From contig DHSB01000024.1 in assembly GCA_002408385.1 (NCBI GenBank), forward strand, positions 18,407-67,528: a stretch of 49,122 nt of DNA, in the 5' to 3' direction. Origin of the DNA: Myxococcales bacterium UBA5297. Its GTDB lineage: Bacteria; Myxococcota; Myxococcia; Myxococcales; UBA5297. The notes beneath the pieces were generated by a model. It saw nothing but the letters and a program-made list of their open reading frames with translations, made no database searches and was not told the DNA's origin. Made by a program: the position numbers and the translations under genes. Below, piece by piece: positions 11,809 through 19,677 of the stretch (positions are counted from its first letter, which is position 1; each line of letters opens with the position of its first letter).

Positions 11809-12432
11809 CTACTCGCTTCGGCCAACCTGGTCGCCAAGCCTGCCGAACCGCTTCGCGAAGTACTCCTCGAACGCCGGGTCGCTCCAGTCCCGTGGGCCCA
11901 CGAACTTGGCCTTCAGGCGCCCGTCGGGTCCGATGAGGTACGTCTCGGGGAACTTGCTGGTGCCGAAGGCCTGGGCCCACTTCGCCTCGTCGTCGTGCAA
12001 CACGCGAAAACCGGGCCTCTCATCCTTGAAGAACGCGTCGACAGGCTCCCAGCTCTCGTCGACCGAGACCGCCAGCATCTGGAAGTCCTCGCCCGCGAGC
12101 GCCTTGGCCAACCGCTCCATCGAGGGCATCTCGACCCGGCACGGCTCGCACCAGGTCGCCCAGAAGTTGAGCAAGACCCACCTGCCCTCGAAGTCGGCGA
12201 GGCGAACGCGATTGCCTTGCCGGTCGGCGAGAGCGAACGGCGGCGCAGGCCGGTCGAGCGGCTGGACCGTGAGCGGATCGTGCGGCAGGGCCCGCGAGTG
12301 GCGGGAGATCTCGTAGGCCTTGACGGCTGCGGCGACCGCGAGCGCCACGACGATCGCCGCAGGGACGAGCGGGAGGCTTCTACGACGCTTGGGGCTCAGC
12401 TTGTCGGTTATCAGCCTGCCTCCCGACGTCAC
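11809..12432 (-). CDS. TlpA/ResA-like membrane-anchored thioredoxin
   Basis: Probable periplasmic thiol-disulfide reductase. The frame runs much further upstream, but that part overlaps a dispersed repeat and lacks family features. I chose GTG 12432, giving 207 residues. A basic start and one membrane segment (VPAAIVVALAVAAAVKAYEI, about residues 23-42) anchor it outside. The AhpC/TSA-type thioredoxin fold follows: PAPPFALADRQG, LLNFWATWCEPC with the redox CEPC, the cis-Pro segment KFPETYLIGPDG, and a C-terminal helix. Such proteins reduce cytochrome c or copper-chaperone thiols. The next gene downstream is a copper ATPase, which favours a copper-centre assembly role. The start codon is uncertain. 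Confidence 0.85.
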   Translation of the reverse strand: MTSGGRLITDKLSPKRRRSLPLVPAAIVVALAVAAAVKAYEISRHSRALPHDPLTVQPLDRPAPPFALADRQGNRVRLADFEGRWVLLNFWATWCEPCRVEMPSMERLAKALAGEDFQMLAVSVDESWEPVDAFFKDERPGFRVLHDDEAKWAQAFGTSKFPETYLIGPDGRLKAKFVGPRDWSDPAFEEYFAKRFGRLGDQVGRSE

Positions 12433-12579
12433 CCGTGGGCGCTCTTGGACACGGGCGACATACCACTGATCCGGGCGAGCTTTCGCGCCGAATGTTCGCC
12501 CGCCACCCGGGCCAGCATCGCAGCGTACGTTCGGAAGAAGAGCTTGGCCGCCTGGACGCAGTGCTTCCTGGACTACCAG

Positions 12580-12757
12580 CCTCGAGATTCGTTGCGCGGC
12601 AGCACGATTCCGGAGGGCCGGCCTTCGTGCCGGCCGCCGGGATCGCCCGCTTTTCTGCCCGATTTGTCGACGGGCGCATTGCTGTGCGCCCCTATCAACC
12701 TGCGACCGATCGCTTGGGCTCCGGGCGATGCCCGGGTTGGCAACCACGAGGGCGCTC
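12580..12757 (-). repeat. Dispersed repeat, copy B (178 bp)
   Basis: Aligns with 24236-24413 (opposite strand relative to this copy) over about 178 bases, at roughly 84% identity by hand count with one single-base gap. In one frame both copies end in the same peptide tail (…SRGW then TAG). A stem GCCCG/CGGGC is kept while its loop differs. It sits between the TlpA-like gene and the DUF4388 gene. The rest of the gap (12758-12921) shows nothing else I can support. Confidence 0.75.
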
Positions 12758-12921
12758 GCCCTCCGGGCCCCCCGACCCCGGCGACGACCACGGCGACCCG
12801 CGGCCCGCGACGCCCACGCTCCGAAAGCTCGTCCGCCCGGCGGCCAAGGCCGCCGAAGTCCGGTTCACGCAACGCGTCGTGAATGTTGCCTGTTGGGCGT
12901 TCGCACGCCAGAATCGCGCGC

Positions 12922-14058
12922 ATGGAAGGCTTAGCCGGCGATCTGGGGACGATGCCCGTCGCGGATCTTCTCCTCTATCTCGGTAACCGGGGACTCACGG
13001 GGACGCTCGTCTGCGAGCGGGGCACGATCAAGAAGAGCATCATCGTCAAGAACGGCGAGGTGGTGAACGCGGCCTCCAACGACCCGCGCGAGTACCTCGG
13101 CCAGTTCCTGATCAACTTCGGCCACATCTCCGAAGACCAGCTCACCAAGGCCTTCCACACCCAGGCCGAGACCAAGGTCTTCCTTGGCAAGGTCCTGGTG
13201 ATGGTCGGGCTGGTCACCGAGGAGACGCTCAAGGCGGTACTGACCATCAAGGTGCGCGAGACGACCTTGAGCCTGTGCCGCTGGAAGGACGGCGCGTTTC
13301 GCTTCGCGCGCGGCGTGCTGCCGCCGAACCAGGAGGGGGTCGACGTCGCGGTGCCGCTGGTCGACATCCACCGAGAGGCCGAGTTCCGCGAGACGGTATG
13401 GGAGGCGCTCCTGCAGGTCTTCCCGACCAGCACGCTCGCGCTGCAGGTCGACGAGGCCAAGGCGCCGACGGGCCTCGCGCCCAACTCGCTCGACGGACAG
13501 CTCTTCGAGCTGATGCGCGAAGGGCACTCCATCGAGGAGATCTGCCTGCGGCTGCACGCCACCGACTTCCACCTCTACCAGCGGCTCTACGCGCTCTACC
13601 GCCAGGGGATAATCGCCCCGACCGAGCCGCTGCTGAAGGTCGACAGCGTGGAGATCGCCAGCGACACCGTCGGCGAAGAGGTCAGCGTCGTCGAGATTCT
13701 CCAGCACGCGCGCGCCTTCCTGGCCGCCAAGAGCTTCGCGGACGCCGAGGCGCTCGCCGCAAGAGCGGTCGAGATGAAAACGACGCCCGAGGCCGTCGCC
13801 ATCCTCAAGGAGGCGGAGGCCGGGCTGCTCGACCAGCTCCGGCGCGAGCTGCTGGCGACGCCCCACATCCCGCGCATGAGCTCGCCCGACCTGAAGCTCA
13901 AGCAGCTCGACCTGACGCCACAGGAGAAGTACCTGATGTCGCGCATCGACGGCACCCGTGACATCCGGGCGATCATCCGCGTCTCTCCGGTGCGCGAGCT
14001 CGACGCGCTGAAGTACTTCAAGCGCTTCATCGAGAGCGGCTACGTGTCGCTCGGCTGA
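12922..14058 (+). CDS. DUF4388 (PATAN-like) protein
   Basis: The product is 378 residues from ATG 12922; an upstream in-frame TTG adds 13 unlikely residues. The N-terminal 110 residues match the DUF4388 pattern: GDLGTMPVADLLLYLGNRGLTGTL, a KKSIIVKNGEVVNA strand pair and GQFLINFGHISEDQL. This is followed by a second helical repeat (GKVLVMVGLVTEETLKAVL). The middle is helical. The C-terminal 45 residues (YLMSRIDGTRDIRAI, DALKYFKRFIESGYVSL) resemble the winged-helix-like ending common to these proteins. DUF4388 proteins are abundant in Myxococcota and are associated with signalling and motility. A second protein with this domain lies at 36341-38500. No transmembrane segment is present, so it acts in the cytoplasm. 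The molecular role is unknown. Confidence 0.85.
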   Translation: MEGLAGDLGTMPVADLLLYLGNRGLTGTLVCERGTIKKSIIVKNGEVVNAASNDPREYLGQFLINFGHISEDQLTKAFHTQAETKVFLGKVLVMVGLVTEETLKAVLTIKVRETTLSLCRWKDGAFRFARGVLPPNQEGVDVAVPLVDIHREAEFRETVWEALLQVFPTSTLALQVDEAKAPTGLAPNSLDGQLFELMREGHSIEEICLRLHATDFHLYQRLYALYRQGIIAPTEPLLKVDSVEIASDTVGEEVSVVEILQHARAFLAAKSFADAEALAARAVEMKTTPEAVAILKEAEAGLLDQLRRELLATPHIPRMSSPDLKLKQLDLTPQEKYLMSRIDGTRDIRAIIRVSPVRELDALKYFKRFIESGYVSLG

Positions 14059-14143
14059 AAGCCCCTCTCCCCGATCAACGCGCCCACCAAGAGACTCCGC
14101 GCGCCGCAGGCGCACCCCCGGGGGCGAGGAAGAGAGCACCGCC

Positions 14144-14620
14144 GTGGCCGACAAGCAGCGCTTCGAGCTGTTCGCCCGGCTGCTCGTCTCGCGCTTCGAG
14201 GCCGCGCCGCGCATCTACGACATCGCCGGCGGCCGCGGCCTGCTCAACGAAGCCCTCACGCGGCTCGGCCGCACCGTGACGACCTTCGACCAGCGGCACA
14301 AGCACGTCGAGGTGCGCTATGCGCTGCGCCCCTTCACCCTCGACGAGCCCTGCGAGTGCGATCTGGTCGTGGGCATGCACCCCGACGGCGCGACGCGCCT
14401 AATCATCGAGTACGCCGCCCGGCACTCGCTACCGTTCGCCGTGGTGCCGTGTTGCTCGGACAACGGCCTGCCCTACAAGCCCTGGATGCGCCACCTGGCC
14501 GGTCTCGCGCGTAGCCTCCGGTTCGCGCGGGTCGAGGAAGCGCTGCTGCCGATGCAGGGCAGGGCCCGGGTCTTGATAGGCGAGCCGCCCGCAGGTCCCC
14601 CTCTCGACGCAGAGCGGTAG
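14144..14620 (+). CDS. Methyltransferase-like protein (Rossmann fold)
   Basis: The product is 158 residues from GTG 14144, with GAGGAAGAG about 9 bases upstream. The AdoMet-binding loop is visible as YDIAGGRGLLNEAL (residues 24-37), followed by a beta-2 acid (TTFDQRHK). The segment DLVVGMHPDGAT and later PFAVVPCCSD resemble the GLHxCGD and VPCC signatures of the Methyltransf_32/METTL25-like group. It is shorter than those proteins, so it may bind a substrate with a partner or be a minimal enzyme. It follows the DUF4388 gene by 85 bases on the same strand. Substrate unknown. Confidence 0.75.
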   Translation: MADKQRFELFARLLVSRFEAAPRIYDIAGGRGLLNEALTRLGRTVTTFDQRHKHVEVRYALRPFTLDEPCECDLVVGMHPDGATRLIIEYAARHSLPFAVVPCCSDNGLPYKPWMRHLAGLARSLRFARVEEALLPMQGRARVLIGEPPAGPPLDAER

Positions 14621-14802
14621 CAGCCCATCGACCCCCGCTCCGGGCAGGACTGAGAAGAGGCGTCGGAAAGCCCTTCTTGGCCTCGCTTCGGTGCGGTTGA
14701 TTTTGCGCGCAAGAGGTCGCCGAAGCGCGGCGGCCCGCCTCGGGCTGCAGGAGAGCTCGCGACACCTCTTGAGACGGCGGCCGGGCGCCGTGGGCACCTG
14801 CC

Positions 14803-16608
14803 CTACCGCCGCGCCACCTGCTTCTCGAGATCGGCGAGGGTCAGCTCGGCGGCGACCGGGCGGCCGTGGGGACAGCGCGTGTTGAAGTCGATCGCGTCGA
14901 GCGCGTCGAGCAGCGCCCTGCTCTCCTCGGCCGACAGCACCTGATGGGCGCGCACAGCGGCGTGACAGGCCATCGTGGCGAGCACCCCGTCCATCGCCTG
15001 CTCGAAGGCCCGGCCACGCTCGACCTGCAGCAGCTCGCCCGCCAGATCGGTGAGCAGCTTGCGGTAGTCGCAGCCGAGCAGCGGCGCGGGGACCGCCTTG
15101 AGCGCGAACGCGGTGCCCCCGAAGGGCTCGGCCTCGAAGCCTATCGCCCGCACCTCTTCGAGGTGGTCGGCGAGGATGCGGGCCTCGGCCACCGGCAGCT
15201 CGACCGACGCGGGGAACAAAAACGCCTGGCCGGCCGCCTTGCGCTGGCGGAAGGCCTCGCGAAGCTGGTGGAACTTGAGCCGCTCGTGGGCGGCGTGCTG
15301 GTCGATGAGCACCAGCCTGGGCCCAGGGGCCTCGCAGACGAGGTAGGTCGCGGCGAACTGGCCGATGACCCGGAGCGAGCTGAAGAAGCCCTTCGGCGGC
15401 CGCGCGGGATCGACCTCCGGCGGCGGCGCACTCTCGACGACGCTCCAGCCCGAGTCCGCCGATTCGGAGCCGGCCGCCGGGGCCGGCGAGGTGCGCGCGA
15501 AGAAGGCCGGGGCAAAGCCAGGGCGCGGCGAGAACGGCAGCGGCGCGGGGGCGGGCGCCGGGTACGGCGGGCTCTGCTCGGACGCAGCAGGTGAGGCGTC
15601 CCGCCGTTGGAGCCAGGGCGAGGTGCGCAGCGCCTCCTGCACCGCGCGGTAGACCATGCCGAAGACCCGGTGGGAGTCGACGAAGCGCACCTCGAGCTTC
15701 TGCGGGTGCACGTTGACGTCAACCTCCTCGAGCGGAACCTCGAGGAAGAGCACCGCGACCGGCTGGCGCCCCGGCATGGTCAGGTCGGCGAAGGCGCGCT
15801 GGATGGTCGCGTTCAGGCCGCGATCACGCACGAAGCGGCCGTTGACGAAGGTGTAGAGGCCGCGCGAGGTCGCCAGCGTGTAGTCCGGCGAGGCGATCTG
15901 CCCGCTCACGCGCACCTCCCCGCGGCCGTAGTCGACCGGCACGAGGTGCTTGAAGACCTCGGGGCCCAGCGCGGCGGCGATGCGCTCGCGCAGGTCCTTC
16001 TGCCCCGCGGGAACCGAGAAGCTCTGGCGACCGCCGCTCGCGAGCGCGAAGCCGACGTCGGGGCGCGCCAGCGCGAGGCGGACCAGCGCCTCGGAGGCGT
16101 GAGCCGACTCGGTCCCCGGGCGCTTGAGGAACTTGCGGCGAGCCGGCGTGTTGAAGAACAGGTCCTCGACGAGGATGCGCGTGCCGGCCGGGGCGCCGAC
16201 CTGCTCGACGCCGACGAGCCGGCCGCCGTCGACGACCACGCGGCACCCCACCTCCGAGCCCGGCTCGCGGGTGGTCAGCGTGAAGCGCGAGACCGAGGCG
16301 ATGGCCGGCAGCGCCTCGCCGCGAAAGCCGAGAGTGCCGATGCGCTTGAGGCCCTCGGCGTCGGCCAGCTTGCTCGTCGCGTGGCGCTCGAGGCAGGCCC
16401 GGGCGTCCTCGGGCGTCATGCCGCAGCCGTCGTCCTCGACCTGGAGCTGGCGGGTGCCGCCCTCGAGCAGCTCGACGCGGATGGAGCTCGCGCCCGCGTC
16501 GAGCGAGTTCTCGCACAGCTCCTTGACCACCGAGGCGGGCCGCTCGACGACCTCGCCAGCAGCGATCTGGTTGACCAGGTTCTCCGAGAGCAGGTGGACC
16601 TTGCCCAT
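14803..16608 (-). CDS. mutL: DNA mismatch repair protein MutL
   Basis: Links MutS mismatch recognition to downstream repair. I chose ATG 16608 behind GTGAGG (601 residues); the frame extends upstream into unrelated sequence. The GHKL ATPase domain is complete: QIAAGEVVERP, Glu33/Asn34 in CENSLDAGA, DDGCGM, RHATSKL, GFRGEAL and NTPARRKF. A Pro/Ala-rich linker runs from about 350 to 410. The C-terminal domain holds a DQHAAHE motif (436-442), ACHAAVRAHQVL and CPHGRP. The endonuclease metal motif normally has Glu five residues after the first Glu; here that position is His447. The stop is at 14803, and the gene overlaps nothing. It is followed upstream by a hotdog CoA protein 35 bases away. Confidence 0.97.
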   Translation of the reverse strand: MGKVHLLSENLVNQIAAGEVVERPASVVKELCENSLDAGASSIRVELLEGGTRQLQVEDDGCGMTPEDARACLERHATSKLADAEGLKRIGTLGFRGEALPAIASVSRFTLTTREPGSEVGCRVVVDGGRLVGVEQVGAPAGTRILVEDLFFNTPARRKFLKRPGTESAHASEALVRLALARPDVGFALASGGRQSFSVPAGQKDLRERIAAALGPEVFKHLVPVDYGRGEVRVSGQIASPDYTLATSRGLYTFVNGRFVRDRGLNATIQRAFADLTMPGRQPVAVLFLEVPLEEVDVNVHPQKLEVRFVDSHRVFGMVYRAVQEALRTSPWLQRRDASPAASEQSPPYPAPAPAPLPFSPRPGFAPAFFARTSPAPAAGSESADSGWSVVESAPPPEVDPARPPKGFFSSLRVIGQFAATYLVCEAPGPRLVLIDQHAAHERLKFHQLREAFRQRKAAGQAFLFPASVELPVAEARILADHLEEVRAIGFEAEPFGGTAFALKAVPAPLLGCDYRKLLTDLAGELLQVERGRAFEQAMDGVLATMACHAAVRAHQVLSAEESRALLDALDAIDFNTRCPHGRPVAAELTLADLEKQVARR

Positions 16609-16643
16609 GACCTCACGCCCAGCCAGCCCCCGCGGATACCCGA

Positions 16644-17036
16644 TTACTTCTGCGCCTTGCGCTGCTTGTCCTTGGGCACCACGCAGGTGCCGCTCGCGCG
16701 GCAGACGACGATGGGCTTCTCGAGCAGATCGGCGGCCGAGTCGCTGCCGGGCACCGGGGCGATGACCTTGCGGGCCTCGAAGCGCATCTTGCGCGAGGTG
16801 TTGCCCACCTGGACGATCTCGCCCTCGGCCTCGATGAACTCGCCCGCGTAGACCGGGGCGAGGAACTCGACCGAGTCGTAGGCGCGAAAGAGCCCCTCGT
16901 CGCCGTCGTGCTTGATGAGCAGCTCGGTCGCGACGTCGCCAAAGAGGTTGAGCATCCGCGCCCCGTCGACCAGGTTGCCGCCGTAGTGGGCGTCGTGGAA
17001 GCTCATGCGCATGCGGATCAGGGACTTGACGGTCAT
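16644..17036 (-). CDS. Hotdog-fold CoA protein, 3-aminobutyryl-CoA ammonia-lyase-like
   Basis: The product is 130 residues from ATG 17036. The single hotdog domain has the sequence pattern of beta-alanyl-CoA / 3-aminobutyryl-CoA ammonia-lyases: [53 protein letters not shown] and [14 protein letters not shown]. These enzymes remove ammonia from beta-amino acyl-CoA to give the enoyl-CoA; the lysine-fermentation enzyme is Kal. None of the other lysine-fermentation genes (kamA, kamD/E, kdd, kce) is in this window. It lies 35 bases upstream of mutL on the same strand, so the two are probably co-transcribed. An ordinary acyl-CoA thioesterase role cannot be excluded, but the DAHYGGN signature favours the lyase group. 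Confidence 0.75.
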   Translation of the reverse strand: MTVKSLIRMRMSFHDAHYGGNLVDGARMLNLFGDVATELLIKHDGDEGLFRAYDSVEFLAPVYAGEFIEAEGEIVQVGNTSRKMRFEARKVIAPVPGSDSAADLLEKPIVVCRASGTCVVPKDKQRKAQK

Positions 17037-17278
17037 GGTTCGCCTCGCTTGCGGTGAGGGGTCGAAAAAGCCGGGCCAATCTACGCGGGGCGCCACGGGG
17101 CGGCAACCGGACTTTGCCCCGCGCACGACACTCGCGAGGGGCCGCCGGGGGCGGAGCGGGCGCTGGAGAGGCGGTGTCGGCCCGTCGACACACTGCTCGA
17201 GGGCACAGACTCGGCTGTTACACCTTCGCGCGCACCGGGATAGGTCGGCAGGCATCCAAACAAGCCAAGGAGGCAGGG

Positions 17279-17944
17279 ATGCCCGAGACAGCACAGCAGC
17301 AAGAGGCCGAGTCGTCGCAGGTGCCGCAGGAGGCCGTCGAGGCCATCGCCCACGAGATCGAGAGAATCGAGCGCGCCAGCGTGCTCGACCTGTACGCGAG
17401 AGTCGGCAAGACGATCCTCGAGCGTGGACACGAGGGCAGCTTCGAGCTGTGGAACGGAAGGAATGCGGGCGACGCCTCGATGCGCGTCTCCGAGGCGCTC
17501 GCGCAGAGGTCGGCCGACTGGAGCGAGTGGAAGCTTTACCGCGCGGTCCGCACCTATGAGCAGCAGGTCTCGCTGGGCGGCTTCGAACGGTGGCCAAGCC
17601 TGAAGGCGAGCCATTTCCACGCGGTCCAGGGCTTGGCCTACAGCAAGCAGCGCGAGCTGCTCGACACCGCCCAGGCCCAGCGCCTGAGCGTGCGCGACCT
17701 TCAGAAGGTCGCCAATGAAGCGCGCGGGGTGCCCACGGCGCCTCCGGCTGCGCCGAGCCCGTCGAAGGAGGCCTCGCGCGTGCTGCGCCGGTTCGACAAG
17801 CTGCTCGAGGAGCGCGACGAGCTCGTCGTCGACCTCTCCGAAGCCGGGGTGCCCGAGGAGTGGGTCGCGCGCTTCGGCGGTCTCCTCGAGACGCTCCGTG
17901 CCGAGGTCGAGACGCTGAGCACCGGGGTGCAGGAGGCGAAGTAG
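17279..17944 (+). CDS. Stand-alone protein resembling the DUF1016 N-terminal (YhcG) domain
   Basis: The product is 221 residues from ATG 17279, preceded by AGGAGGCAGG. The upstream in-frame extension lacks features. Residues 15-145 are helical and resemble the DNA-associated N-terminal half of DUF1016/YhcG nucleases. They contain [14 protein letters not shown], a helix pair ending [22 protein letters not shown], and [14 protein letters not shown], which recalls the LSWSHYR…WSVRELERQI signature. The PD-(D/E)XK nuclease half is absent. In its place are a Pro/Ala linker and a C-terminal coiled coil ([29 protein letters not shown]). It could bind DNA without cutting it. A 740-base repeat-filled region follows directly, so a role at those repeats is conceivable but only inferred. 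Confidence 0.65.
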   Translation: MPETAQQQEAESSQVPQEAVEAIAHEIERIERASVLDLYARVGKTILERGHEGSFELWNGRNAGDASMRVSEALAQRSADWSEWKLYRAVRTYEQQVSLGGFERWPSLKASHFHAVQGLAYSKQRELLDTAQAQRLSVRDLQKVANEARGVPTAPPAAPSPSKEASRVLRRFDKLLEERDELVVDLSEAGVPEEWVARFGGLLETLRAEVETLSTGVQEAK

Positions 17945-18056
17945 CGCCCGCTTTCGAGCCGGCCTGGTCCCTGTGCGCCAGGCCGACTTGGGCCGAGAAC
18001 CTTGCGGCGTCGTAGAGATGGATTCGGCCGCCGCGCGCTCGCTCGCCAGAACCTTT

Positions 18057-18302
18057 CGACGTCGTCTGCGACCGTAGACAGCACCGATCGCCCCCTTCGA
18101 CGCCGTTTACGAGCGTAGACGGCGCCGATCGTCGCTTTCGACGCCGTTTACGAGCGTAGACGGCACCGATCGCCCCTTCCGACGCCGTTTACGAGCGCAG
18201 ACGGCACCGATCGCCCCTTTCGACGCCGTTTACGAGTGTAGACGGCACCGATCGCCCCTTCCGACGCCGTTTACGACTGTAGACCGCACCGATCGCCCCT
18301 TC
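18057..18302. repeat. Six tandem 41-bp units, each containing a hairpin
   Basis: Units begin at 18057, 18098, 18139, 18180, 18221 and 18262 with exactly constant spacing. Each holds an inverted repeat GCCGTTTACG-AG-CGTAGACGGC and a linker CACCGATCGCCCC plus TTTCGA or TTCCGA. Unit 1 is the most diverged. Later units differ by one to three bases, several of which keep pairing through G-T wobble. The period is not a multiple of three and there are no unique spacers, so neither coding repeats nor CRISPR fits. Confidence 0.9.
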
Positions 18303-18316
18303 GCGAGCCCACGCTC

Positions 18317-18497
18317 CGGCTGCCGGCGAGATGCCGGGCGATCCCCACACTCACCCCCGCGCTCGCGAGAACCTTGCCGCTTCGTAGAGATGGATTGGGC
18401 CGCCACGCGCCGGCTGCCGGCAAGACGCCTGGCGATCCCCACACCCCTGCCCCCGCGCTCGCGAGGGCCTTGACGAAGTCTTAGGTAGATTTGGCCC
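18317..18497. repeat. Two imperfect 94-bp direct repeats
   Basis: Copies start at 18317 and 18411, both with CGGCTGCCGGC, then GCGATCCCCACAC and CCCCGCGCTCGCGAG followed by a CCTTG motif. The end of the first copy (CGTAGAGATGGATT…GGCCGCC) also occurs at 18011-18033, before the 41-bp array, so the array appears to be inserted into, or expanded within, an older repeat. No gene is evident. Confidence 0.7.
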
Positions 18498-18685
18498 CAA
18501 CCACCCGGTCGCCCGCCTCCCCTCCATGCGGGCGAACCAGCGCAACCCCGGCCCGACAACCTCAGGCTCGTCCGCTTCTCGACGGCCGACGCCGACAACC
18601 GAAGCGACCGTTGCAGAATTCTGGTTTTCGGGCGAGGCTGCCGCCGCACCTCGCACGCGACTCACCTCATCAGGATCTCGCCACC

Positions 18686-19597
18686 ATGCTCGGAATGCTC
18701 GCGCGGCTGTTCGTCATCGTCCTTGCCTCGGTCTTGCTCGCCGCGGCCTACAACATCTTCCTGCTCCCCTTCCATCTGCTCAGCGGCGGGGTCACCGGCA
18801 TCGCGATGATCATCGCGGTCCTCACCAAGCTGAACACGGGCTGGCTCATCTTCGCCCTCAACGTCCCGGTCTTCCTGCTCGGCTTCTTCAAGCTGGGCAA
18901 GCGCTTTGTCCTGAAGAGCGCGTTCTCGGTCGCGCTCACCTCGCTGGCGATGCAGTGGATTCCCCAACAGCCGGTCACCGACGACCCGATCCTCGCGTCG
19001 GTGTTCGGCGGAGTGCTGGTGGGCATCGCGATCGGCGTCATCTTCCGCTCCGGAGGCTCGACCGGAGGCTTCGACATCATCGGGATGGTGCTCACGCAGA
19101 AGAAGGAGTTCCCGCTCGGCGAGCTCATCTTCTTCATGAACGTGCTGGTGGTCAGCGTCGCCGGCTTCCTCTTCACCTGGGAGCAGGCGCTCTACACGCT
19201 GGTGACCATGTTCGCGACCAGCAAGGTCATCGACGTCGTCCACACCCGCCACGTCAAGCTGACCCTGATGATCGTGACCAAGCGCGGCGAGCTGCTGCGC
19301 AAGCGGCTCGTCGAGGCGTTCTACCGCGGCGCGACGATGCTCGACGTCGAGGGGGCCTACTCGCGCAGGAAGCGCAAGATGCTGGTGATGGTCATCACCC
19401 GGGTCGAGCTCGAGGACGTCAAGCGGCTCATCCTCAAGGTTGACCCGGCCGCCTTTGTCAACGTCACCGAGACGATCGAGATCATGGGCCGCTTCCACAA
19501 GGAGGCCGCCCGCAAACGAAACCCCGAGCTGCACGAAAAGCTGCCGGCTGAGGTGGAGGTCGACGAGGCCGTCGCTTCGGCGCAAACCGCGAAATAG
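18686..19597 (+). CDS. YitT family membrane protein with DUF2179 domain
   Basis: The product is 303 residues from ATG 18686. The upstream frame is only repeat-derived sequence. Five or six membrane segments cover residues 1-190, including VIVLASVLLAAAYNIFLLPF, LSGGVTGIAMIIAVLT, and the glycine-rich RSGGSTGGFDIIGM signature of the YitT family. The C-terminal 90 residues form the soluble DUF2179 domain (HVKLTLMIVTKRGELL, GATMLDVEGAYSRRKRKMLVMVITR). The last 30 residues are charged. YitT proteins are conserved inner-membrane proteins with no settled transport substrate. It converges with the DUF362 gene, 80 bases away. Confidence 0.92.
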   Translation: MLGMLARLFVIVLASVLLAAAYNIFLLPFHLLSGGVTGIAMIIAVLTKLNTGWLIFALNVPVFLLGFFKLGKRFVLKSAFSVALTSLAMQWIPQQPVTDDPILASVFGGVLVGIAIGVIFRSGGSTGGFDIIGMVLTQKKEFPLGELIFFMNVLVVSVAGFLFTWEQALYTLVTMFATSKVIDVVHTRHVKLTLMIVTKRGELLRKRLVEAFYRGATMLDVEGAYSRRKRKMLVMVITRVELEDVKRLILKVDPAAFVNVTETIEIMGRFHKEAARKRNPELHEKLPAEVEVDEAVASAQTAK

Positions 19598-19677
19598 CCC
19601 CGCGACTCGAGCCCCTGGCGACCAGCTCGGCCGACGCCCGCCGCCGCTTCTCTGCCGCCGACCAGCGCTCGCGACGC

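Larger units (their letters stand above)
17945..18685. other. Gene-free region with tandem and degenerate repeats
   Basis: No supportable protein gene over 741 bases. It contains six 41-bp hairpin repeats (18057-18302), two 94-bp imperfect repeats (from 18317) and a shorter related copy of the latter just before the array (about 17996-18033). From 18500 to 18685 I see only the leader of the YitT gene, without a clear promoter. Confidence 0.7.

Noticed and set aside
12433..12747. N-terminal extension of the TlpA-like protein by 105 codons
   Set aside because: It reads through the dispersed repeat in a different frame, is Arg-rich, and would bury the membrane anchor in mid-protein.
12931..14214. 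A 427-codon minus-strand frame opposite the DUF4388 gene
   Set aside because: Low-complexity shadow composition; the plus strand has a recognisable domain and a proper start.
14621..14802. Possible gene between the methyltransferase-like gene and mutL
   Set aside because: The short frames here have no ribosome-binding site and Arg/Ala-rich shadow composition; the two real genes converge here.
18057..18302. CRISPR array
   Set aside because: Units are contiguous with a constant 41-bp period and no variable spacers; no cas genes are present.
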